From Marisa cornuarietis (Eukaryota > Mollusca > Gastropoda > Architaenioglossa > Ampullariidae): a stretch of 64,000 nucleotides of DNA. The notes beneath the pieces are model-generated. The model was not told the DNA's origin. It saw only the letters and a list, made by a program, of their open reading frames with translations, and did no database searches. Positions 25,046-37,399 of this stretch are shown piece after piece. The stretch is taken from positions 248,001 to 312,000 of the forward strand of contig SMMW01000073.1 of the NCBI GenBank assembly GCA_004794655.1, written 5' to 3'. A program made the position numbers and the translations under genes. How positions within the stretch are numbered: the first letter of the stretch is position 1; each line of letters starts with the position of its first letter.

Positions 25046-25429
25046 GATCGCCTTTATGTTAATATTTTCTTTGTGTAGACCTAGGAAAATTACTTGTTCT
25101 GGATAATAACAATTGATTGAATAATCGATTAATTGTGTGAGACGTGCAGAGTGAGAACAAGACAAGGAGTAAACAGCTGAACCGAGGAAAAACTCAAACA
25201 ATTTTATAGCTGTGTAAGTGTTCAGCGTCTTCATTTTAGTCCTTCTTTGCGTTAGCCTAATAAAATTGCTATTTGGGGACAATAAAAATTAATTGTTTAA
25301 TGGGTTAAAATTGTGTGACGTGTATAGTGAGAACGAAACAAACGAGTAACCAACTGATTTCAGGACATCTTACCTTCAGTGGACTTAGGAGCTTATTTGT
25401 TTACACGCACATATAATCCTCCAAAACGC
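24610..25429. other. Intergenic, genes 2-3
   Basis: AT-rich. A pair of similar stretches around 25075-25150 and 25260-25325 (CAATTGATTGAATAA / AATTGTTTAATGGG..GTGTGACGTG) suggests a small local duplication. Confidence 0.4.
24999..25044. repeat. (GT)n microsatellite
   Basis: About 22 GT units downstream of gene 2. Confidence 0.96.
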
Positions 25430-25637
25430 AAATAATATATATGTATATAACTAATATATATATATATAATAAAGTCATTCTTACTCCATCAGGGAAACAG
25501 TTGACGATGCTTCATGTGGTGAATCTGTATGTATTAATTGTTTATATTTAGGAACTGCTTGTACCAGTTTTATTAGACAACAGACAGATTGAAATAAACA
25601 TGCTAAACGAATCTTTCTTTAAGAACCCCGCAGACTG

Positions 25638-25639
<2 letters not shown>

Positions 25640-25694
<55 letters not shown>

Positions 25695-25695
25695 C
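25640..25695. repeat. (CA)n microsatellite
   Basis: About 24 CA units in duplicated copy A; copy B has only a short version at 42563. Confidence 0.95.
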
Positions 25696-28059
25696 TCATT
25701 CACACACATATGCACACGGAAACACCCGCGTGCGCGCTTACCTGACATACCACTGTAATCATGGAAAGTTACTGTAATGTATACAGTAATACACGATATT
25801 GTTTAATACATACATGACTTCTGGGTAAATAAATTTTGATATGGTTGCAAAGAAGTCTGTAACTGTGATGGCGTCTTTTTTGCCTGTAGAAACAGTCATG
25901 AAAAAGCAGGACTGTGCTCAGATATGTCACAAGACAATGGACCCAAGGTAACTGATGATACCGTATATAAAGGTAAGCATTGTGCACTAATTCTACTGTA
26001 CGAGTGTACGAGTAGGCATGGCGGTTAATGAAATTTTCCTTCACAAAGTAACTATATGTTTATAAATGCATATTGTTCAGACCATGGCTGAAACTAATTT
26101 AATGACTACGCTAATCTTTTCCGTGTTGCCATTCATGGTCACGAAACTTTCCTGGAGAGAAAGGATTTTAAGTTAGAGCGATTATTTTTCCTTTTTTTTT
26201 TGTTTTGTGGGTTGCCGATAAAGATGAAGCTGCTTGTTTTAGTCGCGGAGATGGCAGATCTCGGATGCACAAGATTAGAATGTAAGTAGATGGAATAAAT
26301 TCAGCAAAATGCCGTTTAGGCTTGTTATAATTTCACGTTTCAGTTTTCATAGAGAGTGGAGAGGGACTTAAAAAGGTTGAGGCTATAGTTGAATTTTTAT
26401 AAATAAACTATTTTAAAAATTATAGTAAATGATTGTTTCATTATCCTTTGACCATTTTACTTCGTGTCTGTGTTCGTGTTATGTAAAGCGTGAAATATTC
26501 TAATGCCAGTAATTTAGCGAGCCATATTTGCGTATACCTTGTTTCTTCTAAACACCTTTTTTCGTGCTCTTGCATTTTCATTCTTCGGTTTTCATAACAT
26601 TAGAATTTCGAACTTTTAGAATCGGCTTGGATTTTAGTTTTTTCATGAGAATTTAAACTGCGAAATATTGTAAAGGTATCAATCTGGTAAATCATCTTCA
26701 AAGAGTGTATGTATCTGTGTGCTTGTGTTTTTGTAAGCGCCTCTCTGTTTGTATATAATTATAAACGTGTGTGGTTACGTGTTTGTGTGTGTGTGTGCGT
26801 GTGTCTGTGTGCATGTGCGTGTGTACACCTCCTCCTGTTGCAGTGTACTTAACCAGGTAAAGTCTGCCATGATGTCGAACTTTAAATCTTACTTCCATTC
26901 CTGGTGTTGGGGCCTGGGAAACACACCAGACAAGAGAAAGACAACGTAGACATGTTCGTGACTTGATGGGTCATGTTCAAAAATGTCTGTCACAAAGCAT
27001 GAACCACTCTGACGTTTTTAAAGACCAGATTAAACTAAGTTGATTTCCTAGCAGTTTATGCTCATGCTTATTATTCACTTACGGTAAATAAAAATGATTT
27101 TGGAATTTATTTATGGATTCGTGATGAAGATGATCGAATGAGTTAGTTATGACGACTGTAACTGACGGCGTCTTGAACTCAGTTTCTTAGTGCAGCTTAA
27201 GGTATGTAGATCTTGCCCGGGGAAGAAGGATGTGTGGGTCTCTTCTGGGGGTGGGGGTACTATTGCAGCAGCAAGTCTTATCAAGATAGAGATATGATGC
27301 AAAACGATATTATTTAATGATTCAGACTTCGGGGTTTTTTTCCTTGGCGGTTGAACGTGATAATACATAATGTATCATGGAAATATTTATTAAATCTCAG
27401 CATTGGGCTTGCAGTTGTACGTGTATAATACACAGAGTGTAAATACAGACATGGATCGAACTATTTCATTCCATGTATATTCACAGGTACACAAAGAAAA
27501 ATAAAGTTAATAGTCACAATATCATTATTTATAAGCACAGACATGCATAGGTAAAATTATCGGTATGCATGATTGTACATGTAAGATACTGTAACCGGAC
27601 TGACGATCGCTACACTTACACTGCCCTAGCGCCATAAATCAGTCCGTTCCTCTTTCTAGTCCCAGGGGAGAGGACGGAAGTTCCCAATGAGAACTTTCTA
27701 AATAAAGTTTTAGCTCTCGTTAGTCGGGTGCGTTGTCTCATACACTGCCTTTTTCCCATCTACGGCACCCGCACTCAGCCGACCTTGGAGTCCACAAAAA
27801 ACCTGCTTTTCTCTAAATCGAAAGTGTTTTCTCTGCGGTGTATCTCTCAGCTCGTCGATCTTCGTGTGTGTTCTGCTGCCCGACACGATTACAATGGACG
27901 ACACAGCTTCTTTCTCTCTACTGATTTTCATTCATCTTGTTCACACGACGAGGACACATACATAACGCCAGCATACGGCCTAAGACGCTTACACCGATAA
28001 TTAAGTTCAGAGACATAAATTTTATTTACATTATATACACATATAACCACTAGTATTCA

Positions 28060-28105
28060 TATCCTAACTAACCTACCTAACTAAATCCTAACACCTAACT
28101 CCCTG
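28060..28105. repeat. Short CCTAAC-rich tract
   Basis: Several CCTAAC/CTAACC units, weaker than the array at 39780. It sits inside the gene 3 flank insertion. Confidence 0.35.
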
Positions 28106-28258
28106 GGTGGGGGGAAAGAGGGGGTGGATCGACGAGAGCCTCTTTTGAGCGGACCAAGCTACCTCGCGGTAGACTTGATACTTCTCTCGCACCCCGAACC
28201 AGCCAGTTTATTGCTCGTTCAAGCAGGACCAGTCGCCTTTCGACAAGCAGGTCCAGAG

Positions 28259-28492
28259 ACGTTGTTGTTGTTGTTTATTTAGTTGGAAAGTGCTTCCACA
28301 TTGCAGTGATTTCGCACTATGGGGGGAAAGGGAGGGGGGGAGGAAACCGGAGTACCCGGAGAAAACCCCCGCCGCCCAGCCCTGCGAACAGGTGTCACAT
28401 ACAGAGAGTGTCCCGAGACGAGATCTGAACCCTGAGCCGCTCACTGCAGTGGTGACAAGCGAGTGTTTTAACCACTACACTACACTATACTG
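28259..28492 (-). mobile_element. tRNA-derived SINE with conserved central domain
   Basis: On the minus strand: A-box-like TAGTGTAGTGG, B-box-like GGTTCAGATCTC, a central CCGGGTACTCCGGTTTCC element, and an (AAC)n 3' tail. The central element resembles a domain shared by many animal SINEs (perhaps the Meta type; from memory). Confidence 0.75.
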
Positions 28493-29439
28493 AAGTAGCT
28501 GGGTGCTACGTCACTCGTTGTGCGGTCTGCCTGCCTCGCGATGCTCCGCTCGCGCGACCAAGCCTGGGGTGGAAGGGGGTGTGGGATAGAGGGAAGAAAG
28601 CACCGTCAGCGGTACAAGCTGCCCAGCGCTCCCGCTACTTTACTAATCCTCATCAAACTTATTAATCATCATCTATATTGGAATCAATTTACGTTGACAT
28701 TTCTTATATGAAAGTGTAAAGGATTTCAGCAAACGGTACTAAAACTTTCCTTTATTTTCAGTGCATTGTAATTAAAAAGACAACGCCTGGTGTAATATAA
28801 TTCTGATAACTGACTTCAAAAGTGTATAATAAAAAAAAGTAAAGTGTGCTTAAGATATTTTAGGGATAAAATGTTTACAAGGGTCCGTATATTTTAGGCA
28901 TACACAATGAAAATCTTTTAATTTTCAGCTATGTCATGAAAAACGTGGGCAGCTACACCATTCTGAGTAACGCTTTTTATTGCAATTCAATACAGTTATA
29001 CACATTCTAAATCTTTCTATTATGCCTTTGTGTTTCAGTCACACAAGGTAGTTGCTTTAAATGAGTTCTAATCAAAATATGTTATGTATTGGGTGTAAAA
29101 TATTTTGACCTGCTTTAAAGAGAATTAGGCCAATGCTGGAAGTGATAGGTCTCTGCTTCAAGATTAAAAAAAAATTTTTATCGTCTCCAGTATGCTGACA
29201 TTTCCACACCCCACGAATGCCAAATTTATAAAGAAATATAACAAACTGTAACCATGTTTTCTTCTTTTGTTTATGTAATAGTGAGCGAATTAAATAAGAT
29301 TTCTACTAGAGAGGATCTAGTTTACGGCAATTTCAGCAGACATAGAAAGAATCGACCAAGAAACATACGCGCGTGTACACTCTTCATCAACTACTGAATA
29401 CAATCCCGTTTCCTCTTCACACGACACTTCATCCCTGAT

Positions 29440-29545
29440 GCTTTCCTTCCGTGTTGAAGTCTCAAGGATCACAGTGGGCTGTCGGTCTAGGGTCGTGTTA
29501 CTGTCTCTAATTTATTTACCAGTCAGCACTTCAACATCTCGCACC
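29440..29545 (+). promoter_or_regulatory. Gene 3 5' leader, shared with gene 5
   Basis: About 105 bases before the ATG are closely similar to 45270-45371 before gene 5, including CCTTCCGTGTTGAAGTCT and the CATCTCGCACCATGAAG start context. Probably 5' UTR and core promoter. No TATA box seen. Confidence 0.45.
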
Positions 29546-29603
29546 ATGAAGTCTAGTGTATGCAGCGTCTGTTTAATATGCGCACTACTTATTTCAGGAT
29601 GTG
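29546..29603 (+). CDS. Gene 3 exon 1: signal peptide
   Basis: ATG in CACCATGA context, MKSSVCSVCLICALLISGC, 58 nt, phase 1 out at GTAAGT. Confidence 0.85.
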
Positions 29604-32600
29604 GTAAGTGTGTAATATAGTTCACTGTGGCTTTGTGTAACAGTTCACTGTGGCTTTGTGTAACATAGTTCACTGTGGCTTTGTGTAACATAGTTCACTG
29701 TGGCTTTGTGTAATATAGTTCACTGTGGCTTTGTGTAACATAGTTCACTGTGGCTTTGTGTAACATAGTTCACTGTGGCTTTGTGTAATATAGCTCACTG
29801 TGGCTTTTTCCTCTCTTTTTAATTTCTTATGGCTGAGCTTCTAGTTAATTTCTTTTGAAAGACTTGCATTCGATGTGTTGTAACTCGACTATTTTAGAAG
29901 GAGCATTAAATATTCTGACAAATTGTTGTGTTTGATAACGCTAAGATTAATAAAGAAATACACACAATTAATAATGACTAATCCAGACTAGTAATTGAGT
30001 GAAAACTAAATAGGGGGTAGTAAACTAAGTGAGTAATTTTAAAGCTCAAGAAAAAGGTAATGTTTCGTGATAGGTATTTAAGATTTGAACATTAACACTG
30101 AAACATTTGTTTCCTTCAAGCTAGTACAAGAGAAGAATGGTTGGAAACAGCGCTAGACACTAGTCAAACTATTTCTAATTAGACTTATAAAATTATCATT
30201 GAAAATAAGTTGAGTTCACAATACTAGTAATATCCTTTGTTCAGGAGGATCGTTAAAGACAGAATAGTGATACAACCTTAGTGAACCTCCTGCAGTAAAT
30301 TATAATCGTTAATCAGTTTTAACACAATCATAGTAATATGCTTACAACTGTCAGTATCTGCGCTTAAAAACGTAATTTGATAGTAAATCGAACAATAGGT
30401 TCACTACCTTTGCTGAACATATTCTCGCTCAGCCAAATAAAACGGTAATAATTAAACTGCTGATTTTGCTGCTTAACCGAACATTTTTATTCCTTTGCCT
30501 CCAGTTAATAAATTAACATCTATTTAAGAAAAAGGTATTGTGATAGGCACCTAAACCGAATCACATTAGTGTTTTTATCAGTCAATTAGCATAGCGATGG
30601 AGGCAAACTCACAACAACAAATTTATTATTATTATTTAATAGAAAACCAGCAGTAATGAGCTATACAAGCGGTTGGTAAACAATATACTAAGCTTTCCCA
30701 TCTAAAAAAGGGTTTGTCGCAGGTCCTTTTCTTTCTTGGCTCTTTGTTTGGTAAAGAGCGATAATACATGTAAATGGCCAGCAACTTTAGTGTTGAGAAC
30801 ATTGAAGTTTTTTTTTCGGTAAACAGCAACAACAACTAAGCACACACGCGCACGCACGCACGCATACATGCAAACACACCCCAAATTTAACAACACAACT
30901 GTTTGTGAGAAACATCTCAACCAATGTCTAGGCCACACTCATACTGGCTGGTGTTTGAGGGGAGAACTGACCAGCATGTCACTATCGTCACTTGTTCGTT
31001 AAATACCTTCTTACAGCTGCATGGTAGTCGCCGCGCTGAGAATAGAGTTAAAAGTTATGGTATTTCTGATCAGTTAATTTAAAAAAAAGAATTTACTCAT
31101 ATGTAAGAAAAATACTTGTCACACCCATTTTATTTGTTCATTTTTGTGGCTTCACTACTAGAGGCAATATTTTGTTAGAGGTGATTGTTTTGTTTAAACG
31201 CACCTATGTGTAGTCCTATGATTAGAAACTTGATTTAGACATTTAAGCAGAAAATGTGTCTTCTAATTATGTCTTTTCATATTCTTGTTTATTTAATGTG
31301 TCCATTCCCTCCTAGTTTCTGGCATTTGGTGTTGGTGTGAACTGTAGTAAACCTGTAGTTGTTCCTTGTGGTCGTTTTGCGTGCGTATACGCGCACTAGC
31401 CTGATTAACGACACCGGCCCCTGGTGATACTACGCACATTGACCGGACAGTGAGGGCAATCAAGCCAGGGCAACAGCATCCTGCATCCTGTAGATGTCTT
31501 ATTAATTAAGCGTATTGCATTGCAAGACATGATTATATGACACTCAAACGGATTTACTGGGTTTCATATGTTGTTACTGTACGTGAGCGGCCTGTCACTG
31601 CGGCTGGATGCTAGACTCAAATTAAACCTCATGAGTAAAGCAACAAGTCTTTATGATAAATCAAATATTGTACAACGATTCTCGGACCCTGGTATGCGCC
31701 AGTATTCACACAGTGGCCCACATTATAACTCTGTGTGTGTGTGTGTGTGTGTGACATAAATTTTTAGGCTTATTATGTAAAAACGCACTTGCAAGTAGAT
31801 GAGATATACATTGATTTAAGGAGTATGCTGATGTTTATTGTTAAGTGTTGTAAAATCGTCATCATCATCGACATTGTCGTTATCGCCGTCATCATCTTGG
31901 TAACTTGAATCCTAAGTAAAATTTAGAGAAATCGCGAAAATGTTTCTGCACTTCTTGTAGGATTACTTCTTGTAGCCTCTTAAAACACATCTTTTTGATA
32001 GGGCTTAACTCATAAATAATTTCCCCTTAAAACCGTGCTTGGTAGATTACGCACGCGCGTGTGTTCTGGTATGAAAGATGGAGAAAGGAGGGTGGTGCAC
32101 ATTTTGATTATAAGGCAAGAAAGGCTTTGCTTTTTTTGCTGTCAAAATCGCTACACACTGAAACTTTGGATGATGTCTCCTCCTGTATATAGTATTATAC
32201 CGTTTTGAGTATTGTTTAATTGTGTTTGAAAAATGTCTGCGGAGCATTGTACCGACCACCAAGTAATAATCGTTCTATCTAAATGTGTTTTAGTAAAACG
32301 AGGAGGCCAGCAGGCAAAGCGAGTGTCACATTAACTTTGGACCCTTAGTCCGGACAAACATTTGTTTCTACTATTTTACAGCTGCTAGCAAAAATGCTGC
32401 TAAAAGAAATTATACATATTTTATAGCTGTACTTTTTCCGTGTGAAGCTCTCTCTCGAAAATCGAAAAACGTTGACTATTGAGAAATGCAGTGTGCGAAA
32501 TTTATAGAACAATACCTAAGATGTGGCATGGACACGCAATTTTGTTTTAGAGAATATGTTGAAAAATTAGCTTACTTGCGCGCGAATGTGGGCGATTCAA

Positions 32601-35600
32601 ATTTAATCGGTAATTAAAATATTTATATCTATTAGCCTACACCATTTTAAAGAGCATTTTTCTACCTTTTACAGCTGTTAAAGTGAACCAAATCCTAAAG
32701 GTTCCAGTAGTTTTCTTCCTTATGTATTTATACATTTGCGAACATAGCGATGTGTGGTATGATGTTACCCTGTTGTTAAAGCCCAATGAGAATGAGTTTA
32801 TTATAAAAATTCTCCAGTACAATCACAAGGCAAAAGCAGAAGCACATGCAGTGAGATTTCATTGCAGAAATCTATTCTCTGATGCCTTTTCCTACACAAC
32901 TTACTCTAATTAATTCTAAAACACGTCCAGCATGACATCAAGAACATAATGAACTGCGTTGACAAAGGACATAAATTTTGTATTTTGGCTCCTCTATATT
33001 ATTTACACTGAAAACAACTTGGAGCAGTTATACAGCTTCTGGGGAGTTAAGCAGGAACACACATTTTACTTATACGTTGACACATTATTTCGTATTATCA
33101 GTTGGACAGAGCGAACGTTTGGTAAACGGCACCTCCCAGTATAATGGTCGTCTAGAGATTTTCCACAACAGAACATGGAACACAATTTGCAACGACCTGT
33201 TCGACATGAAAGAGGCACAGGTGGCCTGTAGAATGCTTGGATTTAAAAGGTGCGTCATTTGTTTTAAGAACATGCACATACCTGTTTCTACATTGCCTGC
33301 AACTTATATAGCGCCTTTATCTTTCTCTCTTTCTATATGTGCCTGTGTATGTGTGTCGACAAAACTGTGATGTCGGTTGCTTAGTTACAATATGCACTAA
33401 AATGGTTTTATTCATAGTGTGTAGACTCCTATCGTTTTTCTACAAACTGCTTAAATTTTTACAACACGCTTTAAACGATACTATTTTTGTCTTTGCATCG
33501 TCAATAGTTACTTGAGGAAATATTTCCTTTCCAATAGTTTTCAGCGCCTCAACGGGATCTTAAAAGTTTAAGATAAGTTCTTCTTTACCTCTCTGTATTG
33601 TATTTTTGCTAATTACACCGATTGTACACTTAATTATTATATACTTTATGTCAGCTCTCGTGCACTGGCTGTAAGGGCAGCGATGTACGGCGAAGGTTCA
33701 GGTGAAATCTTGTTGGATAACATCCAGTGTCAGGGCTCAGAGACCAGCCTGATACAATGTCAACATAATGGATTCTACAAACACGACTGCTTTCATTATG
33801 AGGACCTGGGGATCATTTGCAGTAACCGTAAGACGATATATTCAATCGGTCTACCCCGAGAAAGCTTGTTTAAGATTGTTTTTTAATTTACAGCTGCACG
33901 TATATGACAATACAGTAATAAGTTAATTAGAATTGTCAACTAATCGAACACATTTTTTGCAAAACAATTAACTATGTTTTGCGTTTTTGCTCTGTATCTC
34001 ATTACGTTGCTTACACAAATCATACTGAAGCACTTAAATTGTGTGTTGACAGAACAAGAACATTTGCGTTTGACGGGCAAAGATTTGGTTACAACTGACA
34101 TGGGTCGGGTAGAAATACTGTTGGAAGGTGAATGGTACACAATGTGCGTCCCTGACGTCAACATCTCTACAGTCATTTGCAGACAACTCGGTCTACCGTC
34201 GTGAGTAACCTTCTTCTTCACAGAACCAAGATAAAATTTCTTGATTGGGACGAGTTCAATAATGTTTTAAATAATTTTGCAGTATAGTGTTGTTATTGTT
34301 TTAACTACATTGGCATCGATATTAAATTCTAAGAAAACGCACACCTATGCAAACAACCATACATTCACACACATGCACATATATATATATATAATCAACC
34401 GTTTATACATAGCAGTTCCGTTATGTTTTTTGCTGCCATTCAACATTTACTTAGGTGCTCGGTTGTACTTCTTCAAATAATGATGTTATGCTTTGTATAC
34501 CGTTATGATTTCAGTAGGTCCTTTTTTTAACTTGTGAAACCTATTAAGGATCGTTAAAATGATGATCCAGTTGACTTGTACAGAGGCATGATATCACCAC
34601 CCTGTAAAATAAATGTGGTCATTGTCTTTAACAATTTTAAGGGAAAGATAGGCAAGCAGGCCCTTGCCAAAACTCTTTTTAGTTTATAATAATACTGGAC
34701 TACTCTGACTTAGAATAGTTGACTTTTTTATTAAGAGTCTAATGATTCTAAAGATACTCGTCAACTAAAAACAACTATCAGAATTATAATCAAATAAAGC
34801 TTTCTCTTTGCTGTTTAGAGAGGCAGCAGTACCTTTAAGAAAGTTTTCACCAGGACCAATGAAAAGCCCAAAACTAATGTCCGGCCTTAAATGCATGGGT
34901 AATGAAAACAGCGTTATGGACTGTGACCAGACAACATACAACAATGAACAGTGGAGAAGCTCGATATGTTCTTCAGATTCAGACTACAATGGCGTCTTTT
35001 GCAGCCGCTGTAAGTTTTGTATTTATTTATATCTATATATATAGAGAGAGAGGGAGTATAATCTCTTGATTGTTTGCTTCCTTTGGGCGCACAGCACAGA
35101 TACTGCTAAAAACTAATTGTCTTATATTGATGACAGGTAATTGTTATTTGGATTTATTGTGCATAACTTTGATCTTGCGTGCAACATCACTAATATGATT
35201 ACGCAATTATGAATTTCCCTATAGCGACCAGTGAATTCATTATCTTTCTCTTTGTCTACTCAGATATTCTAGACACAGATCACAGTTTAACAAAAGACCA
35301 CACTTTTTATGTTTTGCAATGACCAACAAAGTAAAGTAAGTTACTGTATTTTTGTATTTTAAGTTCTTTTAGATGCATAAAGTAATACTTTCAATTATCT
35401 TCAACAGCCCCCTCTCTTTTCATCACTGCAAACGGAAGGAGATATCCTGTAGTGGAAGGAACAAATGTAACTCTCAAGTGTATGAACGAACACTGGCCTT
35501 ATGTAACTAATTACACTTGGCCAGAAAATGCAGGGGCATTTGCTAAAGATGATTACCTGATCATCAAGAATGTGAACAGAACACATAATGGAAAGCAAGT

Positions 35601-35668
35601 CAAGTGTTTGGCTATCTCCAGTGATGGAGTACTTGTATCCAGTGACATCCTCAAACTGCAGGTTTTTT
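29546..35668 (+). CDS. Gene 3, spliced: SRCR-hinge SRCR-Ig, 3' truncated
   Basis: Six exons: 29546-29603, 33102-33249, 33655-33827, 34053-34200, 34819-35009 and 35408-35668, about 326 codons in frame. Signal peptide, one SRCR, the divergent SRCR and Ig type 1. The Ig type 2 and tail exons found in genes 5 and 6 are absent: the first exon of gene 4 comes 1.1 kb after the Ig exon. The protein may therefore end by read-through of the last donor, adding EYELFDTL then TAA (35669-35697), or splice into something not recognised. An AATAAA lies near 35795. Intron 1 is 3.5 kb and starts with a 25-bp minisatellite. Confidence 0.75.
29621..29793 (+). repeat. 25-bp minisatellite in gene 3 intron 1
   Basis: Seven head-to-tail copies of TTCACTGTGGCTTTGTG plus TAAYATAG (first copy 2 bases short), beginning 17 bases after the splice donor. 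Gene 5 has one partial unit at the same place. Confidence 0.9.
33102..33249 (+). CDS. Gene 3 exon 2: SRCR 5' half
   Basis: [44 protein letters not shown]. Acceptor ATTATCAG, donor GTGCGT; phase 1 to 2. Confidence 0.88.
33655..33827 (+). CDS. Gene 3 exon 3: SRCR 3' half
   Basis: MYGEGSGEILLD, IQCQGSETSLIQC, KHDCFHYEDLGIIC. Nearly base-identical to gene 5 and 6 copies apart from a few bases after GSG. Donor GTAAGA. Confidence 0.9.
34053..34200 (+). CDS. Gene 3 exon 4: divergent SRCR 5' half
   Basis: EHLRLTGKDLVTTDMGRVEI, EWYTMC and VICRQLGLPS. Acceptor GTTGACAG, donor GTGAGT; phase 1 to 2. Confidence 0.87.
34819..35009 (+). CDS. Gene 3 exon 5: divergent SRCR 3' half
   Basis: EAAVPLRKFSPGPMKSPKL, LKCMGNENSVMDC, SSICSSDSDYNGVFC. 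Acceptor CTGTTTAG, donor GTAAGT; 191 nt. Confidence 0.87.
35408..35668 (+). CDS. Gene 3 exon 6: Ig-like domain, type 1
   Basis: GTNVTLKC, NYTWPENAG, NRTHNGKQVKC. Cys-Trp-Cys Ig core with several glycosylation sequons. Phase 1 to 1, donor GTGAGT. Confidence 0.88.
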
Positions 35669-35697
35669 GTGAGTACGAACTTTTTGACACATTATAA

Positions 35698-36650
35698 TGT
35701 ATAACTTAACTACTACAGAGCGATTACATAACTTTTTGTAGAGCAAGAAAATAGTTTTTCCTGGCACCATTGAGCTAATGATTCATACAGAAAAATAAAT
35801 TTGTCTTCAAACAGAAATAAACTATTTTCGGAAAATCTTATGGGCACTACTCGGTCTATGAATATACTAAATATGAAGTTCATGTGTGGTTCTCATTTAG
35901 TCCCTATGTCTAAATGTGTTCAAGCCATTAACAGATAATATCAATGGAGTGTTTGGATGTGATTATAAATGTTGTAGTGAGGTATGACCACCTAAACATC
36001 GGCAGTCATTGCGATGCAGCTGAATCGAATCAAATTTTGTGTGAAACGTTCTTCACGTCAGAGACTTACTCTGTGATATGCTGAGTTTTGTGTTTCCGTC
36101 CCTTGTGATTAAGGGTTTAAAGGTCACTCATTCCAGTTCAAAAGATCTCCATATTTTTATTTTTCGTCTTTGATCAACACAGAAAAATTTACCCAGTCCG
36201 GATTGACAGACTGATATGTCGTTCCCGACTTTGTGAGTAGTGGTGCAAGACCGTTTGTAGGCTGTCCTTCGATCCTTCACACGTCGGGACAAGTAGCGTT
36301 TAGAAACACGATATTTAGCACTATCAATTTCGTGATCCCCCCTCACAGCCCACAACACGAAATCTGTCGTAATCACAAAGGGCCATATCTCGTTCAATTA
36401 CATCCAAACAGATCTGTGTCCTGGTCAAAAGGAAAAAGTCCCTACTGCTTGTCGAAAGTCTAAAAACGAAAACCCTGAAAGAAAAACAGATGCTTGACAC
36501 GTTTTGCACGCATACACACGCAGGCACACACACGCGCACACACACGCGCACGTACGCACGCATACGCACACACCCACACACAGTGGGAACTAAATACATA
36601 TCCTGACGATTTAATGATGCAATTCGTTGCCGGTTTTGTTTCCGCTTGAA
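35698..36650. other. Between genes 3 and 4
   Basis: Where genes 5 and 6 have an Ig type 2 exon, none is present. No other exon recognised. Confidence 0.55.
36508..36583. repeat. CA/CGCA-rich tract
   Basis: Imperfect CACACG/CGCA units upstream of pseudogene 4. Confidence 0.85.
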
Positions 36651-36769
36651 ACTTCCTCCTTTATTAAGGCAAAACGAAGCCGATAGAAGTGCCTTTTATG
36701 ACGCGAATGAAATACTATCTTTCATTTTGTGGAACTATTTGAAGTCTGCACAATAAATTGTCGCCCATA

Positions 36770-36827
36770 ATGAGGCGCTTAGAACCGTTTATTTATTTCA
36801 CGGTTTTTCTTCTGGTTCAAGGCTCAG
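36770..36827 (+). pseudogene. Gene 4 exon 1: intact signal peptide exon
   Basis: MRRLEPFIYFTVFLLVQGS, 58 nt, GTAAGA donor, phase 1. Intact by itself. ACTTCC lies 120 bases upstream at 36651. Confidence 0.7.
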
Positions 36828-37208
36828 GTAAGAACATTCTCTTTATACACCTTTTCAATTTGTTTCAGAATCAGTCCCCAATTAGAGAAAAAAGTAAAAA
36901 AATTACTAAGATAATGGTTGAAAAAAATCTCTTTACGATTAAATTATAACTCGCATGAAAACGAAATCTCATCCAACTAGAAAAGAAACACGGACTACCC
37001 CATTCCTGAGAGACACTTATCTAATTCTTATTAAGGATAATGTAAAACAATTTGATAATAAATATAAATAGTATTAGCTGATAGAACACAAAGTTACAAT
37101 ACAAGAGTATCTAAATACTGTAATCTCAAATGAACACCGCATTTACAAAATTACATGTATACTTCGTAACTTTTTGTTGCTTGATAGGACTGAATTTTTT
37201 TTAACCAG

Positions 37209-37360
37209 GTGCTGATTTGCAAATACAACTAGTGAATGGGACGTCATCTTGGAATGGCTGTTTAGAAATATCATTCAGCGGAACATGGACTGCAGTGTGT
37301 TGGCGATGGTTTGGGGAAACCAGATGCACAAGTAGCTTGCAAAATGTTTGGTTTTGACAG
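37209..37360 (+). pseudogene. Gene 4 exon 2: SRCR 5' half, frameshifted
   Basis: Opens LQIQLVNGTSSWNG, then the GRLE arginine is replaced by cysteine. It is 152 nt against 151 in gene 7: one inserted base after the TAVC motif shifts the frame. Splice sites look usable. Confidence 0.78.
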
Positions 37361-37399
37361 GTATGTTGCTTTATTAACCATAGGAGTATGTGACAGTAT

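Larger units (their letters stand above)
27590..28644. mobile_element. Insertion present only in the gene 3 flank
   Basis: The gene 5 flank runs AAGATACTAATACTTATC uninterrupted at about 44500, whereas here about 1.05 kb of more GC-rich sequence separates AAGATACT from TACTAATCCTCATC. A 4-base TACT duplication is possible. It includes the SINE at 28259-28492. The rest is not recognised. Confidence 0.5.
25430..35690 (+). repeat. Segmental duplication, copy A (gene 3 region)
   Basis: Upstream flank, first exon, intron 1 and exons align along their length with 42380-50760. Copy A has an extra ~1.05-kb insertion at 27590-28644 and an expanded minisatellite. Confidence 0.75.

Noticed and set aside
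28259..28492. Possible tRNA gene on the minus strand
   Set aside because: A- and B-box-like motifs are present, but the central domain and (AAC)n tail identify a SINE.
32683..32913. Leader-like frame upstream of gene 3 exon 2, considered as an alternative signal exon for gene 6 by homology
   Set aside because: The start is GTG, and the homologous bases near 54215-54300 contain stops and no donor in the right phase.
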